Source: Euplotes aediculatus
Lineage: Eukaryota; Ciliophora; Spirotrichea; Euplotida; Euplotidae
Assembly (NCBI GenBank): GCA_030463445.1
Contig: JAQGFW010021353.1
Coordinates: 1-34,922, forward strand
Length of the DNA stretch: 34,922 nt
Reading direction: 5' to 3'
Each line of letters starts with the position of its first letter. Position 1 is the stretch's first letter. Below are positions 7,736 to 16,052 of this stretch, piece by piece. The notes under the pieces are model-generated. The model ran no database searches. It had not been told where the DNA came from and was given only the letters and a program-made list of their open reading frames with translations. A program made the translations under genes and the position numbers.

Positions 7736-7809
7736 TGAGCCGATTACCTCCAAACTTGAGCCGATTATTTCAGCTCATGAGCCGATTTTTTGGGCATTTG
7801 AGCTGATTA
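7736..7809 (+). repeat. Four direct repeats TGAGCCGATT with exact 21-bp period
   Basis: Copies begin at 7736, 7757, 7778 and 7799: TGAGCCGATTA, TGAGCCGATTA, TGAGCCGATTT and TGAGCTGATTA. The 10 bp between the conserved cores are unrelated, so this is an iteron-like array of short sites and not a tandem duplication of a 21-mer. It begins just after the helicase stop codon. Two inverted copies lie at 8040-8057. Confidence 0.85.
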
Positions 7810-7947
7810 TGACCCCCAAAATTGCTTTAAGAGCGGTTTGCGTGGCTATCATTTCTTTACCTAATTATTGAATAATACTCACAACCAGCAAGGGTTCCAG
7901 GACTATGCCAGGAAATCAGGCCGGAATTTTCTGAGCCTATCAAAGGA

Positions 7948-7991
7948 TACATCCTACACATATCCTATAGTATGCCTACATACATCCTACG
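7948..7991 (+). repeat. Imperfect 11-bp tandem repeat, four units
   Basis: Units read TACATCCTACA, CATATCCTATA, GTATGCCTACA and TACATCCTACG at 7948, 7959, 7970 and 7981. The first and last share TACATCCTAC. The period is close to one DNA helical turn. No open frame of note crosses it. Confidence 0.7.
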
Positions 7992-8039
7992 CTAATGAAT
8001 AACTAATACATACATTATCAACCGCTTACCAACTGCTTA

Positions 8040-8057
8040 AATCGGCTCATCAGCTCA
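8040..8057 (-). repeat. Inverted copies of the TGAGCCGATT repeat
   Basis: AATCGGCTCA (8040-8049) is the exact reverse complement of the core of the array at 7736-7809. ATCAGCTCA (8049-8057) is the reverse complement of most of the variant fourth copy. They sit just before the terminator hairpin. Confidence 0.75.
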
Positions 8058-8090
8058 ATAAAAAGGCCCGGACAATCCGGGCCTTTAACT
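8058..8090. terminator. Bidirectional intrinsic terminator between dbpA-like and nrdA
   Basis: GGCCCGG (8065-8071), loop ACAAT, CCGGGCC (8077-8083). On the minus strand the stem is followed by TTTTTAT, so it ends the nrdBA transcript; on the plus strand it is followed by TTTAACTTT, so it may also stop helicase-side transcripts. The remaining 7730-8129 interval holds the two repeat arrays and no gene I can support. Confidence 0.85.
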
Positions 8091-8129
8091 TTACTGGGTT
8101 GGTTTTTCGAATCTCCTGTACTAATCAAC

Positions 8130-10484
8130 TTAGGATCCGCAGCTGATACAGCCATCCTGCATCGTACACACAGCCCCTTCCGCTACCTGGGTCTGGTCAA
8201 CCACGGGGGTCATATTCTGTCCACCCTGCTTTTCCACGGTAAACTGAACCGCCTGGGCTGCTGCCTGCGTACGCAGGTAATACATGCCGGTTTTCAGTCC
8301 CTTTTTCCAGGCGTAAAAATGCATGGAGGTTAATTTGGAAGCAGTCGGATTGCTAACAAACAGATTCAGGCTCTGGCTCTGGCAGATATAGGCTCCCCTA
8401 TCAGCCGCCATATCAATGATGGTCCGCTGTTTGATTTCCCAAACGGTTTTATACAACTCCCGAATCTCTTCCGGAATGCTGGTGATCTGCTGGATAGAAC
8501 CATTGGCAGCAATGATCCGGTTTTTCATGTCATTATCCCAAAGGCCTAATGCCACCAGGTCTTTCAACAGGTGTTTGTTCACGATCACAAATTCACCACT
8601 CAACACCCTGCGACTGTAAATATTAGAGGTATAGGGCTCAAAACATTCGTTGTTGCCGAGGATCTGTGAAGTGGAAGCAGTTGGCATCGGCGCTACCAGT
8701 AAGGAGTTGCGTACACCATGTTCAATTACTTCATTACGTAGGCTTTCCCAATCATGTCTGCCGGATGGCTGCACCTTCCACAAATCAAACTGGAACTGCC
8801 CTTTTGACAAAGGAGAACCATGGAAGGTTTCATAAGGGCCCTGCTCTTTTGCCAGGTCCTTACTGGCGGTCATCGCAGCAAAGTAGATCGTCTCGAAAAT
8901 ATTACGGTTTAGCATAGCCGCTAATTCCGATTCAAAAGGTAAGCGAAGCAGGATAAATGCATCTGCCAATCCCTGTACGCCCAAACCGATCGGACGGTGC
9001 CGGAGGTTGGAACGTTTTGCTTCTTCAACCGGATAATAGTTTACATCAATTACCTTATTCAGATTGAGCGTTACCTGGTAGGTAACTTCATATAATTTTT
9101 CAAAATCAAACTTGCCATCTTTTACAAAACGGGGCAGTGCCAGGGAAGCCAGGTTACAAACCGCTACTTCATTGGGGTCGGTATATTCCATGATCTCAGT
9201 GCAGAGATTGGAGCTCTTAATCGTGCCCAGGTTCTGCTGGTTGGATTTGGCATTTGCGGCATCCTTGTACAAGAGGTAAGGTGTTCCGGTTTCAATCTGA
9301 GCATCCAGGATTGCAAACCAGAGTTCCTGTGCCTTGATGGTTTTGCGCCCGCGACCTTCTTTTTCGTAAGTAGTGTACAATTCTTCGAACGCTGCACCGT
9401 GACAATCCTGTAAGCCGGGTGCTTCATGCGGACAAAACAGTGTCCAGTCGCCATTGTCCTCCACGCGTTGCATAAAGAGATCCGGGATCCACAGTGCATA
9501 GAACAGATCACGTGCACGCAACTCTTCCTTACCATGGTTCTTGCGCAGATCCAGGAATTCAAACACATCGGCATGCCAGGGCTCCAGGTAGATGGCAAAT
9601 GCACCTTTTCGTTTACCCCCGCCCTGGTCAACATAACGGGCGGTATCATTGAATACTCTCAGCATGGGAATGATGCCATTGCTGGTGCCATTGGTTCCAC
9701 CGATATAGGTACCGGTTGCCCGGATATTATGAATAGCCAGTCCAATTCCACCTGCACTCTGAGAGATCTTGGCAGTTTGTTTCAATGTATCATAAATACC
9801 ATCAATACTGTCATCTTTCATGGTCAGCAGAAAACAACTGGAGAGCTGGGGCTTGGGCGTGCCTGCATTAAAGAGCGTAGGCGTTGCATGTGTAAACCAG
9901 CGCTCACTCATCAGGTTATAGGTTTTGATCGCCTGCTCCAGGTCGTCTTTATGAATACCGATGGCAACGCGCATGTACAGATGCTGCGGGCGTTCCGCAA
10001 TCTTACCGTTGATGCGCAACAGGTAAGACTTCTCCAGGGTTTTGAATCCGAAATAATCAAAGCCAAAATCACGGTCATAGATAATAGTGCTGTCCAACAG
10101 TTCTGCATTGGTTTCAATTACCTGCATAACCTCATCCGAAATCAAAGGCATGTGTTTACCAGTTGCTGCATCGATGTACTGATGCAGGGCGCGCATGGTA
10201 TCGCTGAAGGATTTCTTTGTATTCTTATGCAGGTTACTCACTGCAATCCGGGAGGCCAGCAGGGCATAATCTGGATGCCGGGTAGTGAGACTGGCGGCAG
10301 TTTCCGCAGCAAGGTTATCCAGTTCGGTGGTAGTTACCCCATCATAGATACCTTCAATGGTTTTTTTTGCGATATCGTGCACATCTACCAGCGAACTCAG
10401 TCCATAGGAAAGTTTCTGAATGCGGGCAGTGATCTTATCGAATTTTACGGATTCTTTACGGCCGTTTCTTTTTATAACAAACAT
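8130..10484 (-). CDS. nrdA: Ribonucleoside-diphosphate reductase class Ia, alpha (large) subunit
   Basis: 784 residues. It reduces ribonucleoside diphosphates to deoxyribonucleotides with the NrdB radical subunit. The N-terminal ATP-cone ([16 protein letters not shown]...) is the allosteric activity site. The catalytic barrel shows [10 protein letters not shown] (redox Cys), [15 protein letters not shown] (thiyl-radical Cys) and [10 protein letters not shown] (second redox Cys). The radical-transfer Tyr pair lies in GMYYLRT, and the C-terminal tail ends [12 protein letters not shown] with the Cys pair re-reduced by thioredoxin or glutaredoxin. It starts 21 bp after nrdB on the same strand, so nrdB-nrdA is one unit under the upstream cobalamin riboswitch. 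Confidence 0.97.
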   Translation of the reverse strand: MFVIKRNGRKESVKFDKITARIQKLSYGLSSLVDVHDIAKKTIEGIYDGVTTTELDNLAAETAASLTTRHPDYALLASRIAVSNLHKNTKKSFSDTMRALHQYIDAATGKHMPLISDEVMQVIETNAELLDSTIIYDRDFGFDYFGFKTLEKSYLLRINGKIAERPQHLYMRVAIGIHKDDLEQAIKTYNLMSERWFTHATPTLFNAGTPKPQLSSCFLLTMKDDSIDGIYDTLKQTAKISQSAGGIGLAIHNIRATGTYIGGTNGTSNGIIPMLRVFNDTARYVDQGGGKRKGAFAIYLEPWHADVFEFLDLRKNHGKEELRARDLFYALWIPDLFMQRVEDNGDWTLFCPHEAPGLQDCHGAAFEELYTTYEKEGRGRKTIKAQELWFAILDAQIETGTPYLLYKDAANAKSNQQNLGTIKSSNLCTEIMEYTDPNEVAVCNLASLALPRFVKDGKFDFEKLYEVTYQVTLNLNKVIDVNYYPVEEAKRSNLRHRPIGLGVQGLADAFILLRLPFESELAAMLNRNIFETIYFAAMTASKDLAKEQGPYETFHGSPLSKGQFQFDLWKVQPSGRHDWESLRNEVIEHGVRNSLLVAPMPTASTSQILGNNECFEPYTSNIYSRRVLSGEFVIVNKHLLKDLVALGLWDNDMKNRIIAANGSIQQITSIPEEIRELYKTVWEIKQRTIIDMAADRGAYICQSQSLNLFVSNPTASKLTSMHFYAWKKGLKTGMYYLRTQAAAQAVQFTVEKQGGQNMTPVVDQTQVAEGAVCTMQDGCISCGS

Positions 10485-10505
10485 GGTTAAACGCTTTAAT
10501 CAATT

Positions 10506-11471
10506 TTAAAAATCTTCATCGAGGGAGAAGGACTGTCCGGTTGAGCCGCTCATCACACCTGATTTCTGGTAATCACCTACTCTTTTTTCAAAGAAGTTGG
10601 TTTTGCCCTGCAGGGAGATCATCTCCATAAAATCAAAAGGATTGGCGGTGTTGAACATTTTCGGATAACCAAGTTCGCCCAGCCAGCGGTCGGCTACAAA
10701 CTCGATGTATTGCTGCATGAGACGGGCATTCATCCCGATCAGGTCAACCGGTAATGCTTCGGTAATAAATTCCTTTTCGATCGTAACCGCATCACCGATA
10801 ATACTGAATACCTGTTCCTGAGTGAGCTTTTCAGACAGCATGCTATAGAGCAGGCAGGCGAATTCGCAGTGCATGCCTTCATCGCGACTGATCAGTTCAT
10901 TGCTGAAGGTGAGTCCGGGCATAAGTCCGCGTTTCTTCAGCCAGAAAATGGAGCAGAAACTACCACTAAAGAAAATACCTTCTACGGCAGCGAAAGCAAC
11001 CAGGCGTTCTGCAAAGTTCCCCTGCTCAATCCAGCGCAGGGCCCATTCCGCTTTTTTGGTAACAGCGGGAACGGTATCAATGGCATGAAAGAGGCGGGCT
11101 TTTTCAACCGGGTCTTTCACATAGGTATCAATCAGGAGGGCATAGGTTTCGGAGTGGATATTTTCCATCATGATCTGGAAACCGTAAAAGCAGCGGGCTT
11201 CGGGCAATTGCACTTCACTCATGAAGTTTACGGCCAGGTTTTCGTTCACGATACCATCGCTGGCGGCAAAGAAGGCCAGGACATGCGAAATGAAGTGACG
11301 TTCCCCGTCATTCAGGTTCGCCCAGTCGGCTAGGTCGGCACTGAGGTCAATTTCCTCGGCAGTCCAGAAACTGGCTTCATGTTTTTTATACATTTCCCAG
11401 ATGGCGGGATATTTAATGGGAAGGATCACGAACCGATCCTTGTTTTCCTTCAGCAACACTTCGTTTTGCAT
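10506..11471 (-). CDS. nrdB: Ribonucleoside-diphosphate reductase class Ia, beta (small) subunit
   Basis: 321 residues from the ATG of [14 protein letters not shown]; a further-upstream frame extension to 11513 lies in the riboswitch leader and is rejected as the start. Diiron ligand segments are visible: WTAEEIDLS (Asp), [19 protein letters not shown] (Glu, His and the radical Tyr in SETYALLID), [10 protein letters not shown], and [12 protein letters not shown] (Glu and His). The protein houses the diiron-tyrosyl radical passed to NrdA and needs oxygen, not B12. The C-terminus ending FSLDEDF is the usual acidic NrdA-binding tail. Confidence 0.96.
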   Translation of the reverse strand: MQNEVLLKENKDRFVILPIKYPAIWEMYKKHEASFWTAEEIDLSADLADWANLNDGERHFISHVLAFFAASDGIVNENLAVNFMSEVQLPEARCFYGFQIMMENIHSETYALLIDTYVKDPVEKARLFHAIDTVPAVTKKAEWALRWIEQGNFAERLVAFAAVEGIFFSGSFCSIFWLKKRGLMPGLTFSNELISRDEGMHCEFACLLYSMLSEKLTQEQVFSIIGDAVTIEKEFITEALPVDLIGMNARLMQQYIEFVADRWLGELGYPKMFNTANPFDFMEMISLQGKTNFFEKRVGDYQKSGVMSGSTGQSFSLDEDF

Positions 11472-11600
11472 GCTAGTATGTTTAGATAGATATATCAGTT
11501 TTCCGCGGTGCAAGGGCTGATACGTCCAGGGCTTGCAGAGTTTGCAGTCCCGATGCGTGTTGCCTATGCCGGTACCTTACGCGGGAAGGTCCTAACAAAA

Positions 11601-11716
11601 CATAATCGGCAGGTATCTGGCTTTACGCTTGAGCGCATTACAGTTGCCCGTCAGCCCACGAGTTACACGTGGTTCCCTATTAATCAGCAGGATTGGGCCC
11701 TGCTGAACCGATGATG
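11601..11716 (-). ncRNA. Cobalamin riboswitch aptamer in the nrdBA leader
   Basis: On the minus strand the conserved core GGGCTGACGGGCAACTGTAA (11638-11657) is followed by the B12 box AAGCCAGATACCTGCC (11608-11623). The closing stem P1 pairs CATCATCGG (11708-11716) with CCGATTATG (11601-11609), 8 of 9 pairs. A CAGCAGG/CCTGCTG hairpin sits near the 5' side, and AATAGGGAAC precedes the core, as in known cobalamin elements. The region 11472-11600 between aptamer and nrdB has ACCTT/AAGGT and other short inverted repeats and is presumably the expression platform. High cobalamin would be expected to turn the B12-independent reductase off. Confidence 0.9.
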
Positions 11717-11735
11717 AGATGAAAAGAACTGGACA

Positions 11736-11743
11736 CGAAAGTA
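11736..11743 (-). promoter_or_regulatory. Possible -7 element of the nrdBA riboswitch transcript
   Basis: TACTTTCG on the minus strand (7 of 8 to TAnnTTTG), about 20 nt before the aptamer's 5' stem. No convincing -33 element. It would give a leader of roughly 260 nt. Confidence 0.35.
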
Positions 11744-11804
11744 GGGGTATGCGAAAAAGGAGGGGGTTGAATCTTTTTCACACCTGTGGAAAGAAAGTCC
11801 AAAC

Positions 11805-12617
11805 TCAGATGGAGTGCAGGGTTAGCCAGCTGACGAGCCAACGGTAAGGGATAGTCGAAAAGATCAGTCCGGTCACAATGGAAACAGCCCCGAGCCATGA
11901 GACCAATCCGCCGCGACCGGGAAACCGGTGAAAGGCGAATTTCAGGTGTACAATCATGCCAATCAGGAAGGGAAGGTTAAACCAGATGGGGGGCACTTTT
12001 ACCGGGAGCCAGACCAGGATTTTAGCATAGACCACCATCACCAGCATAAGAAAAGAAAAAAAATACAGGGCAAAGATCACATGTTTGCCATATTGAGGAT
12101 GTTGTTTTCCGCCGAAAGGCCAGCTAAAGAATGCAATTACCGGCACCAAGAGGATTACGAATAATTTGGAATAATTGACCACTTTGGCATCATAGAGTTG
12201 TCCCAGTGCAAGAATATCCAGGTTTTTTTCAGCGGCAATTTTATCGGCAATCTGCCTGACCCTGTTGCCATAGTTATGATCGATGAAAAACCATTTCGCA
12301 GGGATATGGAAAATATCATAGGAGCCAAGGAAGAAAAAGAAAAGAATGTTGCATAGAAAAAAAACCTGGAAGGGTTTCATATAGGGTTTTCTTACACCCC
12401 GTATGAATTCAGTTGTGAGTAAACCTGGTTTAAACAACAGAGCTTTAGCGGACTTGAAGAGTTTTGAATCAAGGTGGGTAAAAACATCAATGCCCTGTTC
12501 GAGAAGATGAGAGAGGGTAAAATCAGACGCGCTAATCTTTTTCTCTCCGCAGGCTGAACAAAACTTCCCCTGCAATTCAGCACCGCAGGAAATGCAGGAA
12601 GTGGTTGATGCGCTCAT
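11805..12617 (-). CDS. DUF3667 membrane protein with N-terminal zinc ribbon
   Basis: 270 residues. The N-terminus carries CISCGAELQGKFCSACGEK, a two-CxxC zinc-ribbon, followed by a short amphipathic region (LLEQGIDVFTHLDSKLFKS, LLFKPGLLTTEFIRGVRKPYMKP). There are about five hydrophobic membrane segments (FQVFFLCNILFFFFLG; LFVILLVPVIAFFSW; VIFALYFFSFLMLVMVVY; the PIWFNLPFLIGMIV region; LGAVSIVTGLIFSTIPY). The layout matches DUF3667, frequent in Bacteroidota; its function is unknown. A -7-like TATATTTC lies 4 nt before the ATG. Its stop is about 60 bp upstream of the putative nrd promoter. Confidence 0.85.
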   Translation of the reverse strand: MSASTTSCISCGAELQGKFCSACGEKKISASDFTLSHLLEQGIDVFTHLDSKLFKSAKALLFKPGLLTTEFIRGVRKPYMKPFQVFFLCNILFFFFLGSYDIFHIPAKWFFIDHNYGNRVRQIADKIAAEKNLDILALGQLYDAKVVNYSKLFVILLVPVIAFFSWPFGGKQHPQYGKHVIFALYFFSFLMLVMVVYAKILVWLPVKVPPIWFNLPFLIGMIVHLKFAFHRFPGRGGLVSWLGAVSIVTGLIFSTIPYRWLVSWLTLHSI

Positions 12618-12621
12618 ATCA

Positions 12622-12629
12622 GAAATATA
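12622..12629 (-). promoter_or_regulatory. -7 element, leaderless type (DUF3667 gene)
   Basis: TATATTTC on the minus strand, then TGAT and the ATG (4-nt spacing). Seven of eight match TAnnTTTG; the -33 box is weak. Confidence 0.35.
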
Positions 12630-12661
12630 CTGGAAATTCCGGAATTGGCAGTTAAACCGGG

Positions 12662-14026
12662 TTACTCTAAGATCAAAAAGGCAGTCTCAATATAGAAAAG
12701 ATCCCACAGGAATTCACCGTTAGTATCTTTATTGCCGGAACGGGTACTGCTGAAATAAAAGTATTTTCCATCTGGAGAGAAACCGGCACAGCTTTCGTCA
12801 AAAAAGGTGTTGATTATCTGCGGAGCTAGGCATTTCGGTCGCGACCATTTACCATCAAAAAGCCTGGAATAAAAAATATCCGTTCCGCCAACTCCTTCAG
12901 GTCGGTTATCAGAGGAAAAGAAAAGTATCGTACCATCTGGTGACAATATCGGTGAACTATCAAAAAAAGAGTGACTGGAAGGCTCTATCAGTTCAATTGG
13001 ATTCTCATACCGGCCCTGCTTATTGAGCTGTGCCTTGTATAGATTGGAGGAACTGGTTTGCCTGCTTTTTGTCCAGAAATACAGGTTTCCAACGCTATCC
13101 GTTACCGGTCCGGCTTCATAATTAGCAGGCCAGACATCCTTTTGTTTCATCGATGTATTAACAGATCCAACAACCGGCTTCGGTGTACTCCAACCCTGAG
13201 AGGTTTTGTCCACAAACCAGATATTACTGTCGTATTTTACAGTCGTACTCCCATCTGGCAATGGCCTGAAAGAAGCAAAAAATAACCTTGAGCCATCCTG
13301 ACTTATAAATGGGGCTTCATCTTCACCAGATGAAAAAGGAGCAATTTTGGGTATTGTCCAGCCTGTAGCGGTTTGGGAGGTCACATAGATTCTCTTTTGT
13401 CCGGTTGACATATCTCTTCTGGTGAAATAGGCAGTATTTCCATCCGGCGTAAAGCAGATTCCCCATTCATTACTTTCTGTGGCTGAAATAATGCCAGGTT
13501 CAAACAGAATTGGCTGGTCGATGACTAGCTGACCATCCCTATAATTGGAACGTTTCACTAAAATGCCTGTTTCATTATATACAAGTTCAATACCTTCTTT
13601 TTTACCATGGAAATAGGAAGCATCATTCTGCAACTGCCCGTTTTCATGGTAACTCCTATAAATGCCTTCAGCAAGGTCATCAATATAATAACTCTCGGAC
13701 CTCAATTTTCCATTGGGATGGAAATATTCCCAACGTCCATATCCGAGATTATTTTTCCAATTTGCCCTGTATCGAATAAGGCCATCCGGGTACCATTCCA
13801 TCCAAAGACCATCGGCTTTTCCATTAACCAGCGTCTTCCATAACTTGGGGCTTCCATTCGGATAATGTACTGAAACTATTCCATTAAAATTGACAACCGA
13901 ATCAGCGAAAATTTCATTTATAATTATTGGCTTAGCTTGAAATTGAGCTAACCCGGAATAGGCTCTACTAAAATTCAACAAAACAGTGAGAAGAATAGTC
14001 ATCCGCAATTGCATTTCTATTGTCAT
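12662..14026 (-). CDS. MORN_2-repeat / PD40 beta-propeller envelope protein
   Basis: 454 residues with a hydrophobic N-terminal export signal (MTILLTVLLNFSRAYSGLAQF); ATGs at codons 5 and 9 are alternative starts. Residues about 50-170 hold repeated MORN_2 units (YPNGSPKLW, YPDGLIRYRANW, HPNGKLRSESYY, HENGQLQNDASY). The C-terminal half holds PD40/TolB-type blades (GICFTPDGNTAYFTRRD, PFISQDGSRLFFAS, PILSPDGTILFFSSDNRP, AGFSPDGKYFYFSSTRSG). It is probably periplasmic or surface-bound and acts in binding, with no catalytic motif visible. A 14-bp motif upstream is shared with the kinase-regulator operon that precedes it, so I infer control by that LytTR regulator. Confidence 0.85.
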   Translation of the reverse strand: MTIEMQLRMTILLTVLLNFSRAYSGLAQFQAKPIIINEIFADSVVNFNGIVSVHYPNGSPKLWKTLVNGKADGLWMEWYPDGLIRYRANWKNNLGYGRWEYFHPNGKLRSESYYIDDLAEGIYRSYHENGQLQNDASYFHGKKEGIELVYNETGILVKRSNYRDGQLVIDQPILFEPGIISATESNEWGICFTPDGNTAYFTRRDMSTGQKRIYVTSQTATGWTIPKIAPFSSGEDEAPFISQDGSRLFFASFRPLPDGSTTVKYDSNIWFVDKTSQGWSTPKPVVGSVNTSMKQKDVWPANYEAGPVTDSVGNLYFWTKSRQTSSSNLYKAQLNKQGRYENPIELIEPSSHSFFDSSPILSPDGTILFFSSDNRPEGVGGTDIFYSRLFDGKWSRPKCLAPQIINTFFDESCAGFSPDGKYFYFSSTRSGNKDTNGEFLWDLFYIETAFLILE

Positions 14027-14037
14027 TTATACAGACA

Positions 14038-14045
14038 TAAATGTA
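14038..14045 (-). promoter_or_regulatory. Possible -7 element of the MORN_2/PD40 gene
   Basis: TACATTTA on the minus strand (7 of 8), 11 nt before the annotated ATG. The shared 14-bp motif lies 28 bp further upstream, overlapping or flanking the expected -33 region. Confidence 0.35.
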
Positions 14046-14073
14046 ATGCGCAACAGGTCAACACTGTTCTTTC

Positions 14074-14087
14074 TTCCGATGAACCTG
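14074..14087 (-). promoter_or_regulatory. Putative LytTR binding motif, copy 1
   Basis: Minus-strand CAGGTTCATCGGAA, identical over 14 bp to the motif at 15936-15949 and similar beyond it. It is 48-61 bp upstream of the MORN_2/PD40 start. GTT-centred sites are usual for LytTR domains. Binding is inferred. Confidence 0.5.
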
Positions 14088-14108
14088 CAAATAAGTAGTT
14101 GAATCCGT

Positions 14109-14831
14109 TTAAAAGACTATTTTTTTTATTTCAGCCAAATAAGTATCGCTAATTCTTACTGCCGAACCTGTTTGAAGTATTGCGTAGTAGTATCTGCCTG
14201 ATTTTGTTAGTTCAGTGATAAATTCTTTGTTGACAAAATGCGAACGATGCAACCTTATAAACATATTGCTATCCAGCATATCAAAAAGTTGTGATATACC
14301 CCTGGATGAAAGATAATCGCCATTGGGTGTATAGATCTTTGTGTAATCGCCATAGGCTTCCCCGTAAACAATTGCACGCACTTCCACCATCATTTTTCTT
14401 ACGCCCTTGTGCAAAATGATTTTTTGCGGGTACACCATTTTGCTGTTTAGAATCCCCTCTGTCAACGGAATAATATTATCCTGATTTTTCAGAATTCTGA
14501 TCAATGCGTTTTCAAATCGCTCTTTGCCATATGGTTTTAATAAATAATCAATGGCGTGTACCTCAAACGCTTTAATAGCGTACTGGTCATAGGCAGTGGA
14601 AAATATAACTTCGGGGATTGCATGCAACTGCGCAAGCACTTCAAAGCCATTCAAGCCCGGCATCTGAATATCCAGAAAAACAGTATCCGGCTTAATCTGA
14701 TTAATTAATTGCACCGCATCAATTCCATTTGCAGCTTCTCCGGCAACCATTAATTCTTTATGCTGACTTATGTAATAACGCAACAATTCTCTGGCATCTG
14801 TTTCATCATCTACGATAACAACTTTCTTCAT
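14109..14831 (-). CDS. LytTR-family response regulator
   Basis: 240 residues. The receiver domain (1-120) has acidic residues in VIVDDE, the phosphoacceptor Asp54 in VFLDIQMPG, a Thr in FSTAYDQYAI and Lys in LLKPYG. The LytTR DNA-binding domain follows (about 140-240: YGEAYGDYTKIYT, FIRLHRSHFVNKEFI, RISDTYLAEIKK). The start overlaps the stop of the upstream kinase gene by 4 bp (ATGA), so the two are translationally coupled. It is the predicted regulator of its own operon and of the neighbouring MORN_2/PD40 gene through the shared motif. Confidence 0.95.
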   Translation of the reverse strand: MKKVVIVDDETDARELLRYYISQHKELMVAGEAANGIDAVQLINQIKPDTVFLDIQMPGLNGFEVLAQLHAIPEVIFSTAYDQYAIKAFEVHAIDYLLKPYGKERFENALIRILKNQDNIIPLTEGILNSKMVYPQKIILHKGVRKMMVEVRAIVYGEAYGDYTKIYTPNGDYLSSRGISQLFDMLDSNMFIRLHRSHFVNKEFITELTKSGRYYYAILQTGSAVRISDTYLAEIKKIVF

Positions 14832-15895
14832 AACATGAATGAAATTTTTGTACCGGTTGGAAAATTATCTTCAATGTTTAACTCTGACTGGTATAATTTT
14901 TTTAATCTTCTTTGTGTGTTGGTTAATCCTATTCCATTTAACAATGCAAGTTCTTTGTCGTTTATGCCTACTCCCGTATCTTCTATAGAAATTACTATTC
15001 GTTGTGCTTTTTTATGAACCCTGATTATTAGAATAGATGGCGAAATACTTTCTGCAATTCCATGCGTCACTGCATTTTCAACCAAAGGATGAAGCAGCAT
15101 AGGCGGAATGGGAAAGTCTCCTAGTTCTTCAGGAATTTCAATTTGATAATTTAATCTTTCCTTTAAACGAACTTTCATCAACTGAAGGTATTTTTCAATA
15201 AATCTGATTTCTTCCTGCAAGGGAACATATTCTTGTTGCGAGGCATAATTCTGGTACCGGAATAAATCAGAAATTGATACGATCAGTTCTCTTGTTTTTT
15301 CATTTTCGGGACTGATACTGGCATTGACGGAGTTGAATAAATTATGTAAAAAATGGGGGTTTAGTTGAGACTTTAATGCGATCATTTCACTTTTTAGAGC
15401 AATTTCTCTTAGTGCTGCTTTCTCCTGTTCTTCTTGTTTAAAACGTTTGAAATAATTGTAGGCATGAATAAACCCGAACTGGACAAGATAAAAAAGCAGC
15501 AGATTATACAATATCCATACAGTCTTATACCCTCCCCAAAACAGCGCCCAGCCAAATTTTGTAGCAACCCATACCTGCATATAATAGCAGGCAGCTACAA
15601 ATAAGGGTAAAAAAAAGACATGCGAGATCAATTTTACCAGCAGACTGTAATTTCTTAAAACGATGGAGATGAGGTACCAGATTGGCAAGGTGAGTAGGAA
15701 ACAAATTATAAATTGTGAACCTGCAGCTGCGAAAAACTCTTCCAGGTTAAAATAAGAAGGGCGCACTGCTTCAAAGGAACCATAGGAAATCCAGGAAGCA
15801 GTGTAATATATAAATGCACTGACCACGTAGAATCCTACAAAAAGAAACAGTTCTTTTTGAGTGACCACAGATCGTATTCGCTTACTAAAACCCAT
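14828..15895 (-). CDS. LytS-like sensor histidine kinase (His_kinase family)
   Basis: 355 residues. Four hydrophobic membrane segments occupy about residues 15-145 (LFLFVGFYVVSAFIYY; FIICFLLTLPIWYLISIVL; ISHVFFLPLFVAACYY; VWILYNLLLFYLVQFGF), with no extracellular sensor domain of note. A coiled linker leads to the phosphorylation motif QLNPHFLHNLF (His181). The ATP-binding region has HPLVENAVTHGI (N-box) and EDTGVGIND plus NGIGLTNTQRRL (G-boxes). It is paired with the overlapping LytTR regulator, the typical Bacteroidota arrangement. A -7-like TTATTTTG lies 6 nt before the ATG and the shared 14-bp motif lies upstream. Confidence 0.95.
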   Translation of the reverse strand: MGFSKRIRSVVTQKELFLFVGFYVVSAFIYYTASWISYGSFEAVRPSYFNLEEFFAAAGSQFIICFLLTLPIWYLISIVLRNYSLLVKLISHVFFLPLFVAACYYMQVWVATKFGWALFWGGYKTVWILYNLLLFYLVQFGFIHAYNYFKRFKQEEQEKAALREIALKSEMIALKSQLNPHFLHNLFNSVNASISPENEKTRELIVSISDLFRYQNYASQQEYVPLQEEIRFIEKYLQLMKVRLKERLNYQIEIPEELGDFPIPPMLLHPLVENAVTHGIAESISPSILIIRVHKKAQRIVISIEDTGVGINDKELALLNGIGLTNTQRRLKKLYQSELNIEDNFPTGTKISFML

Positions 15896-15901
15896 TTATG
15901 T

Positions 15902-15909
15902 CAAAATAA
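15902..15909 (-). promoter_or_regulatory. Possible -7 element of the kinase-regulator operon
   Basis: TTATTTTG on the minus strand (7 of 8), followed by ACATAA and the ATG. The 14-bp motif begins 26 bp upstream, nearly the same spacing as at the MORN_2/PD40 gene. Confidence 0.35.
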
Positions 15910-15923
15910 AGTACTACTGGCAG

Positions 15924-16010
15924 TTGAATCATTTTTTCCGATGAACCTGTATATAATCTGTCAAGTCTGTGGCCTCTGCCAATTCAAATAACAAAAAAGT
16001 AATGATTCAA
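15924..16010. repeat. 10-bp inverted repeat between divergent genes
   Basis: TTGAATCATT (15924-15933) and AATGATTCAA (16001-16010) are perfect reverse complements 67 bp apart. They enclose the LytTR motif in the intergenic region between the kinase gene (-) and the DUF5690 gene (+). They may be operator half-sites or chance. Confidence 0.5.
15936..15949 (-). promoter_or_regulatory. Putative LytTR binding motif, copy 2
   Basis: Minus-strand CAGGTTCATCGGAA, 41-54 bp upstream of the kinase ATG. Exact 14-bp match to the copy at 14074-14087, with similar flanks (TTAT before, AA-rich after). Suggests autoregulation. Confidence 0.5.
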
Positions 16011-16052
16011 GGGAGGAAATGTTCAACTTGGATTCATTAAATTACCTTTTAT

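Noticed and set aside
9426-10490. Long open frame (354 codons) on the plus strand inside nrdA.
   Set aside because: It is antisense to a fully recognisable nrdA; composition follows the complementary frame and no family signature is seen.
11472-11513. NrdB start at 11513.
   Set aside because: The extension lies in the riboswitch leader and adds residues not expected before the usual NrdB N-terminus; the ATG at 11471 fits.
12662-14026. Naming this gene a YwqK-type antitoxin, as MORN_2 proteins are often labelled.
   Set aside because: There is no partner gene, and it has an export signal and a PD40 propeller; an envelope protein is the better description.
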